64,000 nucleotides of DNA from positions 1-64,000 of the forward strand of contig CP073041.1 of NCBI GenBank assembly GCA_025370055.1, in the 5' to 3' direction. The notes below the pieces were generated by a model. The model was not told the origin of the DNA. It searched no databases and saw only the letters and a program-made list of their open reading frames with translations. This document shows, in pieces, positions 19,074 to 29,484 of this stretch. The translations under genes were made by a program, and so were the position numbers. The DNA is from Woronichinia naegeliana WA131 (GTDB taxonomy: Bacteria; Cyanobacteriota; Cyanobacteriia; Cyanobacteriales; Microcystaceae). Within the stretch, counting starts at the first letter, position 1. Each line of letters starts with the position of its first letter.

Positions 19074-19592
19074 ATGAACACGCTTACGAAACAACCTGTC
19101 GAAAGTTTAAATTGGCCAATGATTGTGGTGCTTACCTTAAGCTTTTGGCTCAGTGCTAGTCTCGTCATTGATTTAGTCGTTATTCCAGGACTATTTGCAT
19201 CGGGGATGATGCAGGAAGCAGGGTTTTTGGTAGCAGGCTATTTTATTTTTGGTGTTTTTAATCATCTTGAATTGCTCTGTGCTGCCCTGATTCTTTCTGG
19301 ATTTTTGTTCTTTTACCGTTCTCATCATTTTTCGGCCACCAAGGAAGGCTGGGCTATCTTTTTGGCTGTGTTGCTATTGGCGATCGCCTTAACCGATACT
19401 TATGGATTAACCCCCGCCCTCAGTAGTTTCGGTTTCGAGATGAATCTCTTTAATGGCAATCCCACTATGCCCTCTGGCATGATGACCATGCACGGATTTT
19501 ATTGGAGTTTAGAATTGCTCAAGCTATTGCTAGGGACGACTTTACTCCGTTGGTGCTATCGCGATGTTCTGTTGAGTGAATTGCATAAATAA
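19074..19592 (+). CDS. Four-helix integral membrane protein, unknown function
   Basis: Encodes 172 residues with about four transmembrane helices (near residues 15-40, 48-72, 88-108 and 140-160). A conserved-looking His-Leu-Glu lies after the second (FNHLELL), and Met/His-rich loops (PSGMMTMHGF) precede the last. This pattern resembles DUF4149/TMEM205-like membrane proteins, but I cannot confirm the family. An AGGA ribosome site lies just before the ATG. It stands alone between maf and murJ. Confidence 0.7.
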   Translation: MNTLTKQPVESLNWPMIVVLTLSFWLSASLVIDLVVIPGLFASGMMQEAGFLVAGYFIFGVFNHLELLCAALILSGFLFFYRSHHFSATKEGWAIFLAVLLLAIALTDTYGLTPALSSFGFEMNLFNGNPTMPSGMMTMHGFYWSLELLKLLLGTTLLRWCYRDVLLSELHK

Positions 19593-19705
19593 GATGGATG
19601 GTTAGGCGATCGCCGCTTTTAGGATTGCGCTACTGATGCTAGTTACCACAGGAAGTCCACCTCAATGTGACATAATATATCACGTTGTATCAGTTGTATG
19701 TCGCA

Positions 19706-21307
19706 GTGTCTAATTCCGGCAAAGCCACTCGCTCTTTAGCGGGAATCGCAGGGATTGTTGCCTTTGCAACCTTAATCAGCAAATTTTTTGGGCTAGTACG
19801 TGAACAGATCATTGCGGCGGCCTTTGGGGTGGGGGCAGTGGTCAATGCCTATTCCTATGCCTATGTCATTCCTGGATTTTTGTTGATCCTCCTCGGTGGC
19901 ATTAATGGCCCCTTCCACAGTGCCTTAATCAGCGTTCTTTCTAAACGAGATAAATCCGAAGCGGGGCCACTAGTGGAAACCGTCACGACCCTAGTGAGTA
20001 GCATTTTACTGGTTGTAACCATTGTTTTAATTATCTTTGCGAGTACTTTTATTGATCTGCTCGCCCCAGGTCTAGATCCCCATTCCAAGGCGATCGCGGT
20101 TCAACAATTGCAGATCATGGCTCCCTTGGCATTACTCGCAGGATTAATTGGTATTGGTTTTGGAGCTTTAAACGCCGCCGATCAGTATTGGCTCCCTAGT
20201 ATTAGTCCTCTACTGTCTAGCATTACTGTCATTTTGCCCTTGGGAATTGCCCTAGCCTATCTCGGCCCCAAATTGAATACGCCCCAATATGCTCTCCTCG
20301 GTTCCTTATTATTAGCGGGGGGAACAATGGCGGGCGGCGTTTTACAATGGTTGGCCCAGATTGCGGCTCAGGGTAAAGCAGGAATGGGAAAACTGCGACT
20401 TCGTTTCAACTGGAGGACTTCAGGGGTGAGTGATGTCATGAAGGTGATGATTCCCGCTACCCTCTCTTCGGGAATGCTCTATATCAACGTTTCTACTAAC
20501 CTCTTTTTTGCCTCTTTTATTGAAAACGCGGCGGCATCCATGCGTTATGCCAACTTTATCGCGCTGACTCCTCTGGGGATTATTTCTAACATGATTTTAG
20601 TCCCTTTCATGCCAATTTTTTCCCGATTAGCCGCCCCTGAAGACTGGCCAGAACTGAAGCTAAGAATCCGTCAAGGTTTATTGTTAACTGCCTTAACCAT
20701 GTTGCCCTTGACTGCTATTTTTATGGGACTCTCTGGGCCTATTGTCCGTATTATTTATCAACGTGGAGCCTTTAATGCCGATGCCTCTCGTGATGTCATC
20801 CCCGTTTTAATGGTCTATGGCGCAGGGATGTTTTTCTATTTGGGACGAGATGTTTTGGTTCGGGTTTTTTACGCCTTAGAAGACGGCAATCTTCCTTTTC
20901 GAGTCAGTGCCGTCAATATTTTTCTCAATGGCTTACTTGATTTTCTGTTTTACAAACCCTTGGGTACATCCGGTTTAGTCTTGGCGACCGTTGGCGTTAA
21001 CGTTGTTTCTATGCTTATTTTTCTGGTAATTCTGAATCGTCGTCTCAATGGCTTACCCTTTGGAGAATGGTCAATATCCCTTTTGAGTTTGACAGGAATC
21101 AGCGCGATCGCGGGACTTGCGGGTTGGGGAGTCAGTGGACAACTCGAAAAAATGCTGGGGACGGGTAATTTAGTTTTAGAATTATTACAGTTGGTCTTAT
21201 CTTGTACTGTTGTTGTGGGAATTTTTGGTATCTTCGCTATGCAATTGAAGTTGTCAGAAGTGGACATATTAACAGAACGTATCACCAAAAAATTCAAAAA
21301 ATCCTAG
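19706..21307 (+). CDS. murJ: Lipid II flippase MurJ (MviN)
   Basis: Polytopic MOP-superfamily membrane protein with about 14 helices that flips lipid II for peptidoglycan synthesis. Family landmarks are RSLAGIAGIVAFATLISK, FGLVREQIIAAAFG (the conserved Arg of TM1-2) and IIYQRGAFNADAS. GTG at 19,706 gives the usual N-terminus; a TTG at 19,685 would add seven residues. It lies 27 bp before serS and may be cotranscribed with it. Confidence 0.94.
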   Translation: MSNSGKATRSLAGIAGIVAFATLISKFFGLVREQIIAAAFGVGAVVNAYSYAYVIPGFLLILLGGINGPFHSALISVLSKRDKSEAGPLVETVTTLVSSILLVVTIVLIIFASTFIDLLAPGLDPHSKAIAVQQLQIMAPLALLAGLIGIGFGALNAADQYWLPSISPLLSSITVILPLGIALAYLGPKLNTPQYALLGSLLLAGGTMAGGVLQWLAQIAAQGKAGMGKLRLRFNWRTSGVSDVMKVMIPATLSSGMLYINVSTNLFFASFIENAAASMRYANFIALTPLGIISNMILVPFMPIFSRLAAPEDWPELKLRIRQGLLLTALTMLPLTAIFMGLSGPIVRIIYQRGAFNADASRDVIPVLMVYGAGMFFYLGRDVLVRVFYALEDGNLPFRVSAVNIFLNGLLDFLFYKPLGTSGLVLATVGVNVVSMLIFLVILNRRLNGLPFGEWSISLLSLTGISAIAGLAGWGVSGQLEKMLGTGNLVLELLQLVLSCTVVVGIFGIFAMQLKLSEVDILTERITKKFKKS

Positions 21308-22621
<1,314 letters not shown>

Positions 22622-22695
22622 ACGGCGATCGCCCCTCAATGCCGAGTTAACCGTAATCCTCTAAAATTAAACTATCTTCAAACTCTTCTCTGGCC

Positions 22696-24492
22696 ATGAC
22701 CCTTCCCTACTTCAGTGAAGCCATTCTGCAACGCAACGCTAATCCTAAATCCTATCAGCGCGGCGAACAATATTATTTACAAAGGGCTGTGGAGTCTCTG
22801 ACCCAGCGCGGCCAACTGCTATTGGCAATGGTTGGAGGCAGTGAAGATAATCTCTATCAAGTGACCATCGAGTTTGAGGAAGATGATATTGCCTCGGCCT
22901 ACTGTACCTGTCCCTATGATTATGACGGTTGGTGTAAGCACATCGTTGCAACTTTACTCACTGCCCTACGTCAGCCCGCTAGAGTAGAGGAACGTCCTAC
23001 CCTAGAGCAACTTTTAGAGTGTCTTAAACCAGAGCAAATTCCAGATTTACTTCGGGAAATAGCAGTAGATAATCCAGAAATACTCGACAAAATTGATCGG
23101 TGGGTCAGTCGTCTATCGGTGGTTCCTACCCCATCCCAGCCGGAATTGTCATCAGTACCGTCAGCCCCAATTCCCAAAATTGATGTGGTTCCTTACCGTC
23201 GTCAAGTGCGTCAAATTTTACGGGATGCTATTCGCAATTTGGAGGATGGTTGGGAAGAAGATCCGATTCCTCAAGAACTCTATGAGTTGATTGAAGAAGT
23301 CCCAATGTTTTTGGCAAGGGGAGATGGCCAGAATGCGATCGCCATTTTAGAAGCAATTACCGCAGCCTGTGCAGAAAACTGGGACGATGTTGACCAATAC
23401 GGTGCCGATAATGACGATGTGGTGGCCAGGCTTAATGAAATTTGGGCAGAAGCTTTCCTCCTCACAGAATTGACTCCTTCCCAGAAGACTAAACTGCAAG
23501 CGAATCTCAAACAATGGGAAAAAACTTGGCGGGCGGATTTTTCGATGAGTTTGGCAGCATTGCACCAAGGATGGGACGATCCTGATCTCAAGCGGATTTT
23601 AAGGGGTGACATTAGAACAACAACAGTTGAACAAGAGGAAGTTCCCGATTATGCGCCCGATCTAGTTCTCATTCGCTTAAAAATTTTAGAAAGTCAACGA
23701 AGATATACCGAATATCTCTATCTAGCTGAAGCAGAAGGACAAAATGAAGCTTTTCTGACCATGTTGGCCCGTTTGGATCGCATTGATGCTGTGATGGAAG
23801 CGGCTGACACAAAATTGCAAACCATGGAACAGGCTTTGGCGGTGGCCAAGGTGTTGTTAGTGCAGGGAGCACCTGAACAAGCACTTCAGATTGCTCAACG
23901 TGGTTTAATTTTGCCAGGTAATTGTACCTACCAATTGGCCAATTGGGTGAGTGAAATGGCTGAGGAGTTAGACCAACCTGACATTGCTCTAGCGGCTAAA
24001 ATTAAGGCATTCCAAGCACAGCCCAACTTTACTGACTACCATAAAATCGAGAAAATGGCTGGGGAAGATTGGCCTGTCCTCAAAGAAGATTTACTGGATT
24101 TTCTCCGCCTCGACAGCAATGACTGGTTTAGTAGCGTCATGGAAGCGAAAGTGAATATTTTTCTGCAAGAAGGATTAGTAGAAGATGCGATCGCCATTGT
24201 TACGGAGATGAGTTCTTACCAGTCAACTTTAATCCATCAGGTTATGGATGCAGCGATTGTGGATAACCCGGAATGGGTCATTGCCAATGCTAAACCTCGC
24301 GCGGAAAAGATTATGGATGCTAAAAAAGCAGAATATTATGATCAGGCGGCTCAATGGCTCCAAAAGGCGAGAAATGCCTACTATCAAGCAGGAAAACAAG
24401 CAGAATGGTCAGCCTATCATAGCGAACTGATGCGAGTTCATAGTCGCAAACCTAAACTAATGGGATTTTTGAAGGAAGCCAAGCTTTATTGA
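22696..24492 (+). CDS. SWIM zinc-finger protein with repeat-rich C-terminus
   Basis: A 598-residue soluble protein. The SWIM finger Cx1C...CxH lies at C70, C72, C80 and H82 (YCTCPYDYDGWCKH). The rest is helical and acidic, with TPR-like segments (around residues 360-560) of the type found in cyanobacterial SWIM proteins. SWIM fingers bind DNA or proteins, but no catalytic domain is seen, unlike the SWI2/SNF2 helicases that often accompany them. Function unknown. It reads in the same direction as serS, 74 bp downstream. Confidence 0.8.
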   Translation: MTLPYFSEAILQRNANPKSYQRGEQYYLQRAVESLTQRGQLLLAMVGGSEDNLYQVTIEFEEDDIASAYCTCPYDYDGWCKHIVATLLTALRQPARVEERPTLEQLLECLKPEQIPDLLREIAVDNPEILDKIDRWVSRLSVVPTPSQPELSSVPSAPIPKIDVVPYRRQVRQILRDAIRNLEDGWEEDPIPQELYELIEEVPMFLARGDGQNAIAILEAITAACAENWDDVDQYGADNDDVVARLNEIWAEAFLLTELTPSQKTKLQANLKQWEKTWRADFSMSLAALHQGWDDPDLKRILRGDIRTTTVEQEEVPDYAPDLVLIRLKILESQRRYTEYLYLAEAEGQNEAFLTMLARLDRIDAVMEAADTKLQTMEQALAVAKVLLVQGAPEQALQIAQRGLILPGNCTYQLANWVSEMAEELDQPDIALAAKIKAFQAQPNFTDYHKIEKMAGEDWPVLKEDLLDFLRLDSNDWFSSVMEAKVNIFLQEGLVEDAIAIVTEMSSYQSTLIHQVMDAAIVDNPEWVIANAKPRAEKIMDAKKAEYYDQAAQWLQKARNAYYQAGKQAEWSAYHSELMRVHSRKPKLMGFLKEAKLY

Positions 24493-24569
24493 TCTAGTAA
24501 AAATTTAGTAAACGTCCTGTAAAAATTCTGTAAAAATCAAAGAAAGTTAATCCTTAAAGATTCTAGCCC

Positions 24570-25214
24570 TTGAGTTATTTTCAGCAATATTCCCAGGTTT
24601 TCTCCCCGACCTACCTCAGTCAATTAAAAGGACAAATCCTAAATTGTTCCTATTTTGCAATCAATAATCTCAATCGGGATTTTGTCAAAACGAAAGGCTT
24701 TTCTATTGTTTTTCGGCGATCGCACTTATCCTGCGTTGAACAGAATTTTCCTTACTTTAAGCCCTACTTACAGCGTGCGATGTTGCCAGAGTGTAACGCT
24801 TTTTATCTTAATCCCTTACTACTCCAAACTGGCTCCCAGGTCGATCCCCATATTGACCGCTCTCTGCGTTCCTATTGTAAAACTATTGCCCCGCCTTTAA
24901 TGGTTAGTGTTCTCTATGTTGACGTTCCTAATAATTTAATCGGTGGAGAACTCATTCTGCGATCACCTAAACGTCAAGTTGGAAAAATTGCTCCCCAAGT
25001 GAATACTCTAGTCTTTTTTCAAGGGGATTTAACCCACTCCGTGAATCCGGTTACTCAAGGACGCGATCGCCTAAGTCTTGTTTGTGAACAATATTGTTTA
25101 GATGAATTGGAACTAGCGGAGATTCCAGAATTTCGATTAGAATCGAGGGTAAATCCATCCAACAATAAAATTAAACGGTTAACTCAATCAAACCGAAAAC
25201 AAAAAAGCCATTAA
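24570..25214 (+). CDS. 2-oxoglutarate/Fe(II)-dependent oxygenase, prolyl-4-hydroxylase-like
   Basis: A 214-residue double-stranded beta-helix oxygenase. The iron ligands are H94 and D96 (VDPHIDRSL) and H156 (GDLTHSVNP), and the 2-oxoglutarate-binding Arg is in GRDRLSLV about 11 residues later. GGELILRSP is the typical strand before the distal His. The substrate is unknown. The start is a TTG at 24,570. Two bases after the stop comes a transposon end (25,217). Confidence 0.78.
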   Translation: MSYFQQYSQVFSPTYLSQLKGQILNCSYFAINNLNRDFVKTKGFSIVFRRSHLSCVEQNFPYFKPYLQRAMLPECNAFYLNPLLLQTGSQVDPHIDRSLRSYCKTIAPPLMVSVLYVDVPNNLIGGELILRSPKRQVGKIAPQVNTLVFFQGDLTHSVNPVTQGRDRLSLVCEQYCLDELELAEIPEFRLESRVNPSNNKIKRLTQSNRKQKSH

Positions 25215-25216
25215 TT

Positions 25217-25308
25217 AGGGCTTGCTGAAAACCTTACTTTACGAGTAATCCGCTACGCTGAAAATCGAGTTGACGTTGGGGAAAAATGATCAGGCGATCG
25301 CTTTACTT
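25217..25308 (+). repeat. Solo terminal repeat of the IS5/IS1182-like element
   Basis: AGGGCTTGCTGAAAA at 25,217 matches the end of the IS copies in this window, after AATT. The following 75 bp do not continue as the IS or as the 212-bp MITE, and contain one HIP1 site. It looks like a footprint of an excised or degraded copy. Confidence 0.5.
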
Positions 25309-25636
25309 AGGGCTTGCTGAAAAAAGCTGAAACCTTTACGGAGAAAAATAGTAGGCGAATTAAGAACCGCTAGAATGCACGAAAATAGGGTAGAATGCCT
25401 CAAAACCATTGCATTAAGAAGAGAGAAAGCAGATGTACCGAAAGCAACAGTACTCAATTGAAACACCAGAAAACTTGAAAAATCTGTTCGGCGGGCAGTT
25501 AGACGAAGAAAATCGTTGGATAGAAATGTCAAAAATGATTCCCTGGGAAGAATATGAGGAAGAATATGCAAAAAACTTCACAGAAAAAAAAGGAGCCCCA
25601 GCCAAATCATTTAGAATGGCATTAGGAGCATTAATT
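25309..25636 (+). mobile_element. IS5/IS1182-like element, copy C: 5' fragment
   Basis: Left terminal repeat (AGGGCTTGCTGAAAA), 110-bp leader and the first 68 codons of the transposase (ATG at 25,433), identical in sequence type to the other copies. It stops at ...GCATTAATT, where a 212-bp MITE starts. The same MITE occupies the same site in copy F (54,712). The rest of this IS copy is missing. Confidence 0.9.
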
Positions 25637-25848
25637 AGGGCTTGCTGAATAAGTATAGAACCCTTGCCAGATAATGCTTTCAAGCATTTTAAAAACGATC
25701 AGGTGCAAGGTTATGGCCTTTGGAGGCTCAAAGCCCATGCACGTCGTTGGAAAACTGGGGGTTGAAATTGGAAACTACTCTCTGAAGTCACCATTTTTCG
25801 CCTCCTGTGGCATCTAGGTTCGTTTTGTGGACTTTTTCAGCAGACCCT
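25637..25848 (+). repeat. MITE copy 1 (212 bp) with IS5/IS1182-like ends
   Basis: Non-coding element with ends AGGGCTTGCTGAATAAG and ...CTTTTTCAGCAGACCCT, matching the terminal repeats of the IS5/IS1182-like copies. It contains two hairpins, AATGCTTTCAAGCATT and one around GGCCTTTGGAGGCTCAAAGCC. AATT flanks both sides. It can be mobilised only in trans, presumably by the IS transposase. Confidence 0.85.
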
Positions 25849-25852
25849 AATT

Positions 25853-26361
25853 AGGGCTTGCTGAAAAAAGCTGAAACCTTTACGGAGAAAAATAGTAGGC
25901 GAATTAAGAACCGCTAGAATGCACGAAAATAGGGTAGAATGCCTCAAAACCATTGCATTAAGAAGAGAGAAAGCAGATGTACCGAAAGCAACAGTACTCA
26001 ATTGAAACACCAGAAAACTTGAAAAATCTGTTCGGCGGGCAGTTAGACGAAGAAAATCGTTGGATAGAAATGTCAAAAATGATTCCCTGGGAAGAATATG
26101 AGGAAGAATATGCAAAAAACTTCACAGAAAAAAAAGGAGCCCCAGCCAAATCATTTAGAATGGCATTAGGAGCATTAATTATCAAAGAAATTTCAGGAAA
26201 AAGTGACAGAGAAACAGTAGAACAAATAAAAGAGAACCCTTATTTACAGTACTTTATAGGAATGGAAAGCTATAGTAGCAAAGAAGCATTTAATGCGTCA
26301 ATGATGGTTCATTTTCATAAAAAAATAGGAATGGAATTAATTAATAAATAAAATTAATAAA
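25853..26361 (+). mobile_element. IS5/IS1182-like element, copy D: left part
   Basis: Begins right after MITE copy 1 and AATT. Carries the leader and transposase codons 1-124 (ATG 25,977). A 4-bp duplication near 26,339 shifts the frame to a stop. At 26,362 the sequence changes to unrelated IS pieces. The right part of this copy resumes at about 29,485 and ends at 30,290, with about 0.4 kb of the middle lost. Confidence 0.88.
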
Positions 26362-26755
26362 CTGGACAGTGGGAAGTTCTCGAGCAGGGTAAGTGAGAAA
26401 AGAAAATCGGACATGCGATACCCAAGAGTGCCGTTATGTCCGAAACTGGCTGATATAGAAAATCGATAGCCAGTGCTATCTATCAATTATGCAACTATGT
26501 CAGCGACTAGAGCAAATCCTAGAGAATCTCCGTCCCGCCTTTAGCCGAGAAGCAACGTACCAATGGTTTATCCTATTAGCCTGGGGAGTAGTGCTCAACA
26601 GCCAACCGAGCGCAATAACAAGCTATGTCAATGCCTTAGGGTTAACAGAGAGCTACTACCATCAGGCACTACATTGGTTTGAATCCAAGGCATTTAACGT
26701 CAAAGGACTGACCTTGGGATGGTCGAAGTGGGTAAGTCAGCATGAAAATCTATAT
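26362..26755 (+). pseudogene. Fragment of an unidentified IS: left end and transposase N-terminus
   Basis: About 125 bp of non-coding left end, then ATG 26,489 with about 90 residues of a transposase N-terminal region (starting MQLCQRLEQILENL). It is cut off near residue 90 at a junction with a second IS fragment. No catalytic residues are left. I do not recognise the family with confidence. Confidence 0.6.
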
Positions 26756-26942
26756 CGAATCACTAAGTACAGGACAAAAGGCTTGAAAAGTATACGAGAA
26801 AGGGGTTTCATGGAAGATGAACGTAATGTAAGAAAACCCATGAACCAATATAACGCATTGAAACAAGCCCTAAAACCCCATTTGGGATGGCATGGTGCCA
26901 GACTCTCCTTCCTAGCCTTGTTCTTACTCGCCCTCCTCAAAG
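26756..26942 (+). pseudogene. 5' fragment of an IS4-family transposase
   Basis: About 85 bp of leader and then ATG at about 26,840 with 35 residues (starting MNQYNALKQALKPHLGWHG) of the type found at the N-terminus of cyanobacterial IS4-family transposases. It is cut at 26,943 by the ISKra4-like element. Read-through from the preceding fragment gives a chimeric 153-residue ORF that is not a real gene. Confidence 0.55.
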
Positions 26943-28332
26943 GGGTGTGACCTTTAGTTGATGAAGGAAAAGAAAAGTGTTAACATGAGATGAAAAGTGA
27001 CAAAGAGGAAACAATGATGACAGCAAAACTAATTAATGTAGAGGGTTCAAAGATAAAAATAGAACTAACATTAGAACTAAGTCGTTCAATGTTGGATACA
27101 GAAATAAATATTCAAAAAGGCTTAAACGAAGTAGGTTGCATCGCCAGCAAAGAAGCCTTGAAATATTTAGATACAGATGGTTCACCCTTAAAAATCGGTG
27201 AAGAAATCTGGAAGAGTAAGGGAGAGCAACCGAAAGAATATCAAACACCTTATGGTGAGGTTATAGTGAATCGTCATGTATATCAGCGTTCACCTTTGAG
27301 GAAAAACGTATTGCCCCTTAGAAAGAGAAGCAAGGATAATCATAACATCAACGCCATTATTGGCAAAACAGGTATCCTCAAAAATGTCAGGGATGGCAGG
27401 CAAAGAGGTGAAAAATGATTTATTAGAAAATCATGGTAGAAAAGTAGCGCTATCCTATATCCAAAGATTGAGTGAAGCAGTAGGAAGTGTGGTACAGGCA
27501 AAAGAAGAAGCGTGGAGTTATGCCCCGCCCAAGGAGGATAGCCAAATTGCAACAGTGGGAATAGGATTAGATGGAACCTGTATGCTGATGTGTGAGGATG
27601 GCTACCGTGAAGCAATGGTGGGAACCGTTTCCCTATACGATAGTGAAGGCGAACGTCAACATACAATCTATCTAGGTGCGGCACCAGAGTATGGAAAAAA
27701 GAGTTTTCTAGAAAGATTAGAAAGAGAAATTGAGCGAGCGAAAAACCGTTATCCAGAGGCAACATTGGTCGGGATAGCAGACGGGGCAGAATCAAATTGG
27801 AAGTTTTTAGAAAAGCAAACGGAAGAACAGATATTAGATTTCTATCATGCCTCTGGTTACTTAGGTGCCTTGGCAGAAGCGTTGCATCCGAATACCGTGT
27901 CAAAACAAAAAGAATGGTTGACTGAAAATTGTCGAGAACTCAAGCATGAAAAAGGAAAAGCAGGAGAACTGCTAAATCTGATGAAAGAAGTCAAAGAAGA
28001 AAAAAGTCATTCTAAGAATCTTACCGAGAAACTACAAGCGGCGATTACTTATTACGAGAATCATCAGCATCAAATGGATTATGCTGAATACATAGAGAAA
28101 AAGTATCCGATTGGTTCAGGTGTTACGGAAGCAGCTTGTAAGACGTTGGTCAAACAACGATTATGTTGTTCAGGGATGCGATGGAAGGAAAAAGGAGCAG
28201 GAATTATTTTGAGCCTACGAGCTTTGGTATTGACCAAGGAACGATGGAGTCAATTTTGGGCAAAACTTGATCAATATGGGTTCCCTGTAGAACCCTGATT
28301 ACAACAGCTTTTATCAACTAAAGGTCGCACCC
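26943..28332 (+). mobile_element. ISKra4-family insertion sequence
   Basis: Bounded by inverted repeats GGGTGTGACCTTTAGTTGAT (26,943) and its complement ending GGTCGCACCC (28,332). The length of about 1.39 kb fits the family. Encodes one transposase broken into two frames. Inserted into the IS4 fragment on the left; the right end abuts an IS630 element. A 35-bp piece of the same right end recurs at 55,366. Confidence 0.8.
27014..28298 (+). pseudogene. ISKra4-family transposase, frameshifted
   Basis: The frame from ATG 27,014 (AGAGGAAACA ribosome site) covers the N-terminal part to about 27,300. The homologous continuation (GKTYCPLERE, then AKQVSSKMSGMAGKE) is in another frame that runs to 28,298. 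The DDE core holds GLDGTCMLM, VGIADGAESNW and the C-terminal YPIGSGVTEAACK. The shift falls near TTTGAGGAAAAACG (about 27,293-27,306). A programmed shift is possible in some IS families, but the A-run is only five and the new frame has a TGA just upstream, so mutation is more likely. Confidence 0.75.
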
Positions 28333-29484
28333 ATATAGACTTACTTTTTTGTATGACTATGCTGACGTTAAACTTCTTAGACCAAAAGACTAAGAAAGAG
28401 CTACAAAAAGCCCTTAAAACGGAAGAGCACGCAGTTACAAGAGAGAGAATATTGATTATGTTACTGAGAAATGAAGGAAAAACGTATGATGAAATATCAG
28501 GATTATTAGGATGTTGCAAACGACAAGTGTGGTACTGGTGTAATAATGGAAATCCGAAAGAGATAGAAAGCTTAAGAGACAAAAGAAAAAAAGGAAATCA
28601 CAGGAAAGTAACAGAAGAATACATAGAGAAATTGACGGAGATAATAATCAAAGAGCCTGAAGAGTTTGGATATGAATTTGGACGTTGGACAGTAGCAAGA
28701 CTATCAACTCATATGGAAAAAGAAACGGGTATATTGTTAGGAAATACACAACTTAGAAATATGCTTAAAAAAAAGCGATTTGTCTACATCTGGGCAAAAT
28801 ATAGTCTAGAAGATAAAAAAGATGAGCAAAAAAGAGAGGAATTTAGAAAGAAAGTTGAAGAGTACAAGAAGCTTTTGAAAGAAAAGCCAGAATCAATCCA
28901 GATATGGTTTTGGGATGAAAGTGGCTTCAGCTTAAGAGTAATACGGAGAAAACATTGGACAAAAAAAGGAAAGCGTAAAAAAGTGAGGGGAGATAGAAGA
29001 AAAGGAAGAGTCAATGTAATGGGTGGTATTAGATATACTGACAAAAAACGGTGGGTTGATTTGATTCCCACTGGTAACTCTCAGAACTTCAAGAGTGTAT
29101 TATTAAAATTTTACAAAGACATACAAAGAGAATGGATAGAACAAGGAAATAAAAAAGAAGACTTTGAAAAGAATGGTCCGAAGATTGTGATTATTTTAGA
29201 TAATGCGAGCTTCCACAAAAAGCAAGAAATTCTAGACGAGAGCACGGAAGAAATGCCAAACATTATTTTGGAGTTTTTACCCCCCTATAGTCCCGATTAT
29301 AATTTAATGGAATTGGTATGGCATTCAGCAAAAGAATATATTGCAAATAAATTATTCAAATCAATTGAAGAATTAGAATCTCTCATCCATAAACTTCTTA
29401 ATGAAGGTGGATTGACAATATGTTGGGGACGTAAAATCAAAAACAAGGGCTCAAGTATTATTGCAAGTTAAACTGATGACAGCT
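28333..29484 (+). mobile_element. IS630-family insertion sequence, apparently complete transposase
   Basis: Fills the stretch between the ISKra4 right end and the resumed IS5-like copy D. Terminal repeats are not clear by eye. It holds one intact transposase gene (28,353-29,471). No TA duplication could be confirmed because both flanks are other IS pieces. Confidence 0.7.
28353..29471 (+). CDS. IS630-family transposase
   Basis: A 372-residue Tc1/mariner-type transposase. An N-terminal helix-turn-helix (DEISGLLGCCKRQVWYWC) precedes the DDE core: first Asp in FWDESGFSLR, second in IILDNASFHKK, and Glu in PPYSPDYNLMELVWHSAKEY. The lysine-rich, AT-rich coding differs from the host genes. The frame is open throughout, so this may be the only intact transposase apart from IS110 in the first nest. 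Confidence 0.88.
   Translation: MTMLTLNFLDQKTKKELQKALKTEEHAVTRERILIMLLRNEGKTYDEISGLLGCCKRQVWYWCNNGNPKEIESLRDKRKKGNHRKVTEEYIEKLTEIIIKEPEEFGYEFGRWTVARLSTHMEKETGILLGNTQLRNMLKKKRFVYIWAKYSLEDKKDEQKREEFRKKVEEYKKLLKEKPESIQIWFWDESGFSLRVIRRKHWTKKGKRKKVRGDRRKGRVNVMGGIRYTDKKRWVDLIPTGNSQNFKSVLLKFYKDIQREWIEQGNKKEDFEKNGPKIVIILDNASFHKKQEILDESTEEMPNIILEFLPPYSPDYNLMELVWHSAKEYIANKLFKSIEELESLIHKLLNEGGLTICWGRKIKNKGSSIIAS

Noticed and set aside
26943-28332. Programmed frameshift as certain explanation of the two ISKra4 frames
   Set aside because: The A-run is five bases and no canonical slippery heptamer is present, so it is recorded as a probable mutation.
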